Shown: positions 58,701-64,000 of the stretch, piece after piece
How positions within the stretch are numbered: position 1 is the stretch's first letter
How the letters are laid out: every line of letters starts with the position of its first letter
Origin: Megaleporinus macrocephalus
Taxonomy: Eukaryota; Chordata; Actinopteri; Characiformes; Anostomidae
Reading direction: 5' to 3'
Assembly (NCBI GenBank): GCA_021613375.1
Contig: CM038717.1
Span: 34,590,494-34,654,493 of the forward strand
Length of the DNA: 64,000 nt
Made by a program: the position numbers and the translations under genes
The notes under the pieces: model-generated
Databases searched by the model: none
Told to the model about the DNA's origin: nothing
What the model saw: only the letters and a program-made list of their open reading frames with translations

Positions 58701-60422
58701 CTGAAACAGAATTGTCTGAGACTGATACCCTCGTTTAAAGAGAAATGTACGGCTGGTGAGCCAAGCCGTGTTGGCAGTCCTACTTATATTGGTTCAGATG
58801 AGAGCTGGAGCCGCAGTGATGCCTCTACTAGCAAACACAATAAGTCAGTAGTCACCTAATCACCTAATCCCAGTCTACTCAAACTGCACCCACACCTTCA
58901 TTACCATGACTTGCTTTTGCAAATCATAGGTGGTTTGAAATGCTATTCCAATCCGATTTATGTAGGCCCGCCTCACTCTGGCCAATCAGATTGGATCACT
59001 TACAAACAACACACAACAACGATGTCAAACTCTGAGTGACCGAAGTGCTGGGGTTCAAGAAGAGCAGCAGATATTCTTTCTCATGCCAGAGAATTTCTCC
59101 TCCTACACACGATGGAAGAGAACAATGTGTGGTTGTTTGGAGGGAAGAAGGATGGATCTCAATATCTTCTGCATCCACGTTATATAGTTCCATAGACAGC
59201 AACCCGTGCAGATAGGTTGGTGATGTCCAGACACACAAACCTGATCTGATCACTTTCAAATAGCGGCGCGGTCAGTCGTCTCAAAAGATCTGATTTAGGA
59301 AACAAATCTGATTTGCTTGCAGTCCTAACATGCCCAGCGTCACGGTTTTGACTAGGGATGGCCATTCCATACAACAGCCATGAAACAGTAGACTGACCTG
59401 AATTAAGAGGAATCTGATCACTGGTCAGTTACTTCTTCTTCTCTGGTTGTATTTAAAGGCCACCCACAGTGTTGAGGTACACAACCAGCTTTTGTTTGGG
59501 TGTGGTTTTGGGTGCAGTTTGACGGAAGTCATTTGGACCATTTGGGTGACTGTTTACCGGATCTAGTTTTGGCTCTGCAGTCACTGTTTTAGAATTATTT
59601 TAGAATTATTATAGTAATTTTAAATTCTTTTCGAATTATTATTACGTTTAAATTTAAGAATTAAGTTTAAGAATTATTATTTAAGGTTTAGAATTACTTG
59701 TGTTTGCACACAGCAATATTTGGCCTCTGCATTTAACCCATCCGTGCAGTGAAACACTCACATATACACACTCACTAGTGAACATGCACACTAGGGGGCA
59801 GTGCGCACACGTGCCCGGAGTGGTGGGCAGCCCTATCCATGGCGCCCAGGGAGCTGTTGTGGGTTAGGTGCCTTGCTCAAGAGCACGAGCACATTCAAAA
59901 CAAAGTGGAGTTTTTTTGGAAATTTGGGTTTTAATTAAATTGACTGATTTAGAAGTGTAAAACTCTGTCAATGAGATTTAGTTTGAGTGAAAAATCAAAT
60001 CGACGCGACATCTGAAGTCTGAATTTTGTCTGTATATTAATAAATTATATATATAATAAGATTATAAGTGATTATAAACCTTCTACTATCTCACTTTGAG
60101 ATGATTTGACAGATGACCAGATGTTTGCAGTTTCCACAGAGCTAATTATACTCCTCCATTTATTGTTAGCTTCGTTAACTTTACAGCTCAAGTGCAAAAA
60201 CCCATAGAATCAACGTCAGACACGTCTCTGATGGTGTGAACATCTCATTTTAGTTGAACCGTCCACGATTGTGTTCCAGGTGAGGCTGTGGAGCTGGAGG
60301 AGTACGAGGCTAGCGCCGCGGGCCTGATCCAGTCCTTCGTCCAGCGCTTCCCCGAAGACGCCGATGAAGTTGAAGCTCAGCTTCTGGAAATGGCCTCCAG
60401 GGACGCCACCTGCTGGTGCTAA
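47049..60422 (+). CDS. dpp3: Dipeptidyl peptidase 3 (DPP III)
   Basis: Cytosolic zinc exopeptidase of family M49 that removes dipeptides from the N-terminus of short peptides such as enkephalins and angiotensins. Seventeen coding exons give 726 residues (human 737): 47049-47318, 47465-47554, 48829-48966, 49550-49624, 49976-50066, 50158-50288, 50393-50523, 52625-52683, 52789-52983, 53058-53170, 55358-55450, 55563-55625, 55728-55852, 57098-57218, 57328-57507, 57730-57892, 60280-60422. All junctions keep frame. The zinc motif HELLGH is at 449-454 and the third ligand motif EECRAE at 506-511. The Keap1-binding ETGE is at 479-482. The start [13 protein letters not shown] matches the family N-terminus, and the leader acceptor ends just before 47011. 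The C-terminus diverges, ending DATCWC. Introns are packed with MITEs, four of one family with a CTCF-like motif. Confidence 0.96.
47935..48480. mobile_element. MITE with ATATCG-rich ends, dpp3 intron 2
   Basis: It starts near ataggcgtgtgccatatctt and ends near gggccatatcgcccacccct, with gtgtgccatattatattgta repeated in the middle. No real coding content, although an open frame crosses most of it. Confidence 0.6.
49110..49400 (-). mobile_element. MITE family C, copy 1, dpp3 intron 3
   Basis: It contains tttagtgatactgtatcaat, acacagatttctggcagaca and gaccactagatggcagtg. The CTCF-like motif is at 49245-49260. The left part, with ggggtgtaag, is shared with the other copies; the right part is truncated near a TA run. 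Confidence 0.8.
50765..51135 (+). mobile_element. MITE family C, copy 2, dpp3 intron 7
   Basis: It opens with tactagggatgtgtattggc and closes with atattttcctacacccgta. The CTCF-like motif lies on the minus strand at 50980-50995. The interior has gaacaggtttatcaatgctt and gcactgccatctagtgg. Confidence 0.85.
51320..51560 (+). repeat. Diverged relative of the 14.4-14.8 kb repeat
   Basis: Shares ggtggtaatggtaacc-like and gggactattttgccc-like blocks, read in reverse, with 14470-14690. Old and diverged. Confidence 0.45.
51955..52116 (-). mobile_element. Reverse copy of the 13.1-kb teleost repeat
   Basis: It contains gagtgggtttcctccgggta, aaacacatgcatgttaggtt and ctctaaattgcctgtaggta, then ends at cctgcaatagggatgg, where the ATGG array begins. 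Confidence 0.8.
52117..52315. repeat. (ATGG)n microsatellite, about 50 units
   Basis: It is nearly perfect over 199 bases, with two cgg changes at the right end. It is stop-free in all frames on the plus strand and at least two on the minus strand, so MDGW and HPSI repeats are artefacts. It directly extends the SINE-like repeat on its left. Confidence 0.97.
53290..53685 (+). mobile_element. MITE family C, copy 3, dpp3 intron 10
   Basis: It opens with catagggctgtgtattgcca and closes with gatattttacacccctagta. The CTCF-like motif lies on the minus strand at 53527-53542. A partial MITE-A (53695-53880) follows immediately. Confidence 0.85.
53695..53880 (+). mobile_element. MITE, family A, dpp3 intron 10
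   Basis: Starts tatcgtctccagtctctcc and carries aactttacaggagaggcaaa, tcaatggaaccagattttt and gtgttcaaatgatgcagaaa. Confidence 0.75.
54690..55075 (-). mobile_element. MITE family C, copy 4, dpp3 intron 10
   Basis: It opens with actaggggtgtatgcaaata and closes with ggccagtactcagccctat. The CTCF-like motif is at 54825-54840. It is inverted relative to copy 3, about 1.3 kb away in the same intron. Confidence 0.85.
55890..56379. other. dpp3 intron 13 sequence, nothing recognised
   Basis: Single-copy-looking intronic DNA between exon 13 and a family B element. No coding block, RNA gene or repeat is seen. Confidence 0.5.
56380..57045. mobile_element. Near-complete TIR element family B, dpp3 intron 13
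   Basis: It starts with gccatgacatttaaaccaac and ends with tggagctgataacctggaca. The arms are complementary over most of their length (for example gttatcagctccactgacca against ggtaagtggagctgataacc), so the copy can fold into a long hairpin. It ends about 50 bases before exon 14. Confidence 0.85.
57972..58207 (-). mobile_element. Complete MITE, family A, dpp3 intron 16
   Basis: It is bounded by tcgtcgctgtctagtgg and cattggacagcgacga, with TA on both outer sides. The interior is gaacacgccaatggtcgttt, gaccaatagaagtgctccaa, attgaaagtaaagtatgttt. Confidence 0.9.
58216..58688 (-). mobile_element. Full-length non-autonomous Tc1-type element, dpp3 intron 16
   Basis: Both termini are present: acactactgctcaaaagttt on the left and aaacttttgagcggtagtgt on the right, flanked by TA. 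Length is about 473 bp. The interior matches 43188-43610 in reverse and lacks a transposase. Confidence 0.9.
58690..59699. other. dpp3 intron 16, no recognised feature
   Basis: A minus-strand open frame at 58996-59259 has no recognised similarity and no splice context, and I do not call it. The rest is ordinary intron. Confidence 0.5.
59700..59885 (+). mobile_element. Dispersed repeat carrying a CTCF-like motif, dpp3 intron 16
   Basis: The same family as 22320-22500: tttggcctctgcatttaacc, cggagtggtgggcagccct, ggttaggtgccttgctcaag. The motif cactagggggcagtg is at 59789-59803. Confidence 0.75.
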
Positions 60423-61061
60423 GAGGAACTCTGCGCCCTGAGAGCCAGCCTCTCAGACAGACGGGCGTAATTGCCACACTGAGCCAGCAGGTACACGCTG
60501 CCTCTCAGAAACGATCAAATCAGATAGAAACACTGCGCACACGCCCCCCCCTGGAAGAGATTGTAGGAAACATGCCAAGAAATGCTTCACGCTTCACTCG
60601 TTCTACCAACGCACACGGCTCGCTGCTAACGTCTTTCCTTCCCCAGCAATCTGCTCACTAGAGTCAAAGAACAAAACCGTGTCACTTTTTAAATTCGGAG
60701 TACGCGATCACGCCTCCGTATCTAAGCCGGGACCACGGCCTACGCTTCCCACACAGATGGAGATGTGTTAGAGCATGGGCGAAACAGAACGTGCTCTGTG
60801 AGGGTGGAGTGGGAGCTGCACTTATATAATCCCAACACGTTGCGCTTTATTTGAGTTATTTTAAAACAAACACCGTCTCCATAATCGTAACCAGTGTTGC
60901 TGCACCACATAACCAGTTAGCCAAACCCTGGAGACCCGGAACGGTTTAGTGGGACGTCCTTTCCAGACGCTTCCCGAGGTTGTCATTGGTTTACTGGACT
61001 CTTGATTTCCTTCGACGTCGAAGCGTGCTTGTGTGACTGCAGACGGCGGCTTTTCCTACCA

Positions 61062-61067
61062 AATAAA
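61062..61067 (+). terminator. dpp3: Candidate polyadenylation signal of dpp3
   Basis: AATAAA lies 640 bases after the stop codon and is followed by GT/T-rich sequence (attgtgggtttatttattta), a plausible downstream element. Confidence 0.55.
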
Positions 61068-61099
61068 ATCCAACATTTTCCAAACGTCTCAATATTGTG

Positions 61100-62107
61100 G
61101 GTTTATTTATTTATTTATTTATTTATTTATTATTTGTCCACCAACAGCAGCAACGTGACCTTATTCATACTTGTGCCCATCATTTATTAAACAATATAAC
61201 ATCAGCATCACTGTCAGGCTTTATTGATGTATCGAGCTGAATCTGAGGTGACCTTGTAATACAAACAGTTCAAACTAAGAAATAAATAAGCAAAATGAAA
61301 TGAATCCAGTGACCGGATGTGTCTCTAAACTCAACAGTTACATTATAAAGGCACCCACTCGCACCACAGTAGCACAATTCAGATACATCACATTAGTGTT
61401 CTCAGTCCTGGTACTGGAGTCCACCGCACTGCACGTTTCAGTGGGCTGCTTAAGAACCAGTAGCTCTATCCCAAGATTTCCTCTCTTATGTCTTTAAATA
61501 AATATCGGACGAGCTCAGAATTATTCACAAGTCTGTATTACAGAAGCAAATCGTTACCTCAATTTAGGAACCATAAACTATTTAATTATCAAGCCTGTTG
61601 TAGTTGTTCGTAGCTCAGATGTTGATATTTGATGGCCCAGGAATCTTAAAGGTGCAGTATATGATTTTAATACAACATGCTTTTCATCAAATGCAGTGAA
61701 CACCTCCTCTCAGTCCACTAGCTGTTCGTTCTTTGGGTGGTATTGGCTATGTAAGTGGCCAACACTCTTCTAGCCAATCAGTAACAGTGTTAGTGCACAG
61801 GACAGAGGGAAAAGGAGGGGCTATGGCAAAGAGGAGAAAGTCTGAAGAACAAAAGCTAAAAAAATAAATTATTAGATTAGACGTTAGAAGACGTTTTGGA
61901 GGTTGAGAGAACTTCCGAGAGTTGGCAAGTCAACGTCCTATTCACATTTTCCCATTCCATTTAAGATGGAACAGAGAACCTTTGAACAAGTAGTTGTCAT
62001 AAAACAAAACAAAAACCAAACCTGAAGCGACCTCAGCTTCTTTGAGAGTTGCAAGGCATGTAAAGAGATGAGCAGGTTGCTCTGTTTCTGCTCAAGAGGT
62101 GGGCAAC
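61100..62107. other. Intergenic DNA between dpp3 and the RIN1-like gene
   Basis: A (TTTA)n run at 61099-61130, then ordinary AT-rich sequence. No supported gene. Confidence 0.5.
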
Positions 62108-62361
62108 ATATCGTCGCTGCCCAATGAAATAGAAGTATCTCCAAAATGGCAACTTTACAGCAGAGACCAAAAACACACTTTACTTTGAATGCAAGTCAAT
62201 GGAACCAGAATTTTTTCCAAGCTATTTTGGAGCCTTTTCATTGGCCCATTCATTAAGAAATGTTCACACAGTGTAATTGACCATTGTCGTGTTCAAATGA
62301 TGTAGAAAACTGAAAATCAACAAAAATGTAGATGCATGTTTTCTATTGGACAGCGACGATC
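62108..62361 (+). mobile_element. Complete MITE, family A
   Basis: It opens with atatcgtcgctgcccaatga and closes with tctattggacagcgacgatc. The interior is the clearest of the family: caactttacagcagagacca, gcaagtcaatggaaccagaa, attttggagccttttcattg, cattgtcgtgttcaaatgat. Confidence 0.92.
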
Positions 62362-63004
62362 TCAGCAGTTCATTTGCTAATGTTTGTGACAGCAACTTGT
62401 TAGCATCATAGCAGCTCTTTGGGTGGGGATGGTGGGGGGCACTGAAGGAAGGGGTGTAATTGTTTTACTATTGACTTTAAATATCATCATTCTCCAGAAT
62501 TGTATACTGTGCCTTTAAAGTTGTTTCTTCGGAAGTTCTTCAGGAGAAGTTGGAGCGTTTGGGGTTTGCCCTAAATAAGGACCTGTTACTCTGTAATAGC
62601 TCCAGCCCTGAATTTACTTCTAACTATAGTGAATTAAGAGCTGAGACTAAACAGATACGACTGTAGGTCCCCGAGTACAGCCTCAGGATTGGGAAACGCT
62701 GCACTATATCATTTACAAAGTAACTAAAAAAAAAATAAAAAAAGAAGAAAGAAAAGACGGCATCACTTATCATACAGTTACAGCAAAACTGAGTTCCCAG
62801 CAGCATCCACTGTGTATCATAACGCAGAAGCACGGCGATAAGACTCTGTATAGATGTGCAAATCTACTCTCATCAGCACTACATATAGGTATAATACAGT
62901 GAAAGCTGGGCCGTTATTACTGTACAGCACTTTCAGCGTTCAACGATCCAACCACACCACAAACCAGACATCAAAACACGATCCCGCTCCTGAACAGAGC
63001 TGCA

Positions 63005-63319
63005 TTAGGAGGCTTCTGCCGAGAGGTCCAAAGCGCCCTCTCTGGTCAACTTGCGGGACTTCAGGTCCTGACTGGAGTGTTGATAAATGAGGGGAGCGCT
63101 GTTGGCGCCCCAGGCCTGCAAGTCCTGAATCTGAGCGTCGGGAGGCAGCGGCGTCAGCTCCCCTTCGCTTCTCCAGTACAGCCCGTACTCCTCTGGCTGC
63201 TCCACCCCGAACTTGACGGAGCAAAGCTGTGCCAAAGCCTCTCCGCTGACCCCTGCCTTCCACTGCAGGGTCTTCACCAAGCTACACTCCCCGTCCTGGA
63301 AGAGCACCTTCACGAACCT
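63005..63319 (-). CDS. rin1: Last coding exon of a RIN1-like Ras and Rab interactor (partial)
   Basis: This exon encodes a C-terminal Ras-association-type domain and stops at TAA (63007-63005). It opens after a clear acceptor (ctgactgcag, 63329-63320) and reads RFVKVLFQDGECSLVKTL, then ALAQLCSVKFGVEQPEEYGL and LPPDAQIQDLQAWG. RIN proteins are Rab5 exchange factors that bind active Ras, and the pattern of a QLC.KF.V.QP..YGL core followed by LPP fits their RA domain. RIN1 also lies near DPP3 in human 11q13, which supports the name. The rest of the gene is beyond the right edge. Another RA-domain protein is possible but less likely. Confidence 0.6.
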   Translation of the reverse strand, partial: RFVKVLFQDGECSLVKTLQWKAGVSGEALAQLCSVKFGVEQPEEYGLYWRSEGELTPLPPDAQIQDLQAWGANSAPLIYQHSSQDLKSRKLTREGALDLSAEAS

Positions 63320-63719
63320 CTGCAGTCAGAAACAAGAGGAGCAGGTTGTTAGTGTGGCTTTGTTATCTTCTTCCTGATGTTTCTCTCTTTACGAGCCGCG
63401 TTCAGAATCACTCTCTAACAGCAGAGTGCCGAAGACCACAACCCATTATAAATCATTTCCACTCAAAATGCTCATCAAGAAAATAGTTTATTACTCAGTG
63501 TTCGAGCCAAACCAGGCTCTGCGACAGCTGCACATCCTTTCAGGGATTAAGTTGTCTTCTGTGTAAAGACATACATGGTTTGTTTACTGTTCTTTAGGTA
63601 ACGATAAAATAATCAATACGCTCAGAAATGCTTGGGACTTGTGATCACAGTAATGAAGAATACTGGAATGTTCCATGGTCAGTTCACAATATAGAGGTTA
63701 ATAAACGTTATTTAACTTT

Positions 63720-63960
63720 ATATATATATATGAGAGAGAGAGAGAGCTGGGTATCGCCACTGATTTCCCAGATCGATTTAATTCCGATTCACAAGGTCCC
63801 AATTCCATTCGATTCCCGATACAATTAAATTCAATATGGATTCATTTAGGGATATTTCAGTTACAATAATATGTTTTGTTTGAATATAAAAGAGATTTTC
63901 AGAGAACTAATGTGGTAAATGTACAAGGAACACTGAACCTACCATTACTAACATCTCCTT
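63720..63960. mobile_element. TATCG-type MITE fragment near the right edge
   Basis: Contains gctgggtatcgccactgatt, gatcgatttaattccgattc and attcgattcccgatacaatt, in the style of fish elements starting gggctgggtatcg. A ta run and a (GA)n run precede it at 63719-63747. Confidence 0.5.
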
Positions 63961-64000
63961 TCAAGTTCTGGGGTGCCTTCACTTGTGCTCCAGCCATGCT

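Overview
This is a vertebrate nuclear window, almost certainly from a ray-finned fish. It has multi-exon genes with GT-AG introns, dense small DNA transposons, SINE-like repeats and long AT, TATC and ATGG microsatellites. The repeat families suggest an otophysan teleost (characin or catfish relative); that placement is an inference from memory. The gene set (a B3GNT2-like gene, sart1, a HIF-alpha gene, dpp3 and a RIN1-like end) recalls human 11q13, where SART1, DPP3 and RIN1 lie, with a HIF-alpha paralogue added.

Layout. 1-8.2 kb is intergenic: a minisatellite edge, old transposon pieces, a 1.7 kb array of 37-bp repeats (4345-6058) and a hAT element with a perfect 8-bp target duplication (6149-7134). 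8238-9569 (+) is a single coding exon for a B3GNT2-like glycosyltransferase. 9.6-16.7 kb is repeat-rich intergenic DNA with a nested solo LTR. 16783-28925 (+) is sart1, 20 coding exons, 790 codons. 30350-41619 (-) is a HIF-alpha paralogue resembling fish hif1al2/HIF-4alpha, 14 coding exons, 666 codons, all phases consistent; its first exon exists in two intact copies (41516-41619 and 42874-42977). 45.0-47.0 kb is the 5' region of dpp3, packed with copies of one MITE. 47049-60422 (+) is dpp3, 17 coding exons, 726 codons. 63005-63319 (-) is the last coding exon of a RIN1-like gene running off the right edge.

The genes are unrelated in function: glycan extension in the Golgi, pre-mRNA splicing, hypoxia-type transcription, cytosolic peptide turnover and Ras/Rab signalling. 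dpp3 keeps an ETGE motif, so it may also touch the Keap1-Nrf2 stress pathway. sart1 and the HIF gene converge tail to tail; the HIF gene and dpp3 diverge from a shared region at 43-45 kb.

The points most worth a second look are the duplicated HIF first exon, the loss of the N-terminal oxygen-degradation motif with the C-terminal one kept, an intronic MITE family in dpp3 carrying a CTCF-like motif in each of four copies, and a TIR element whose whole interior has become a minisatellite. Exon boundaries were read by eye from splice signals, phase and family similarity; no alignment or transcript evidence was available.
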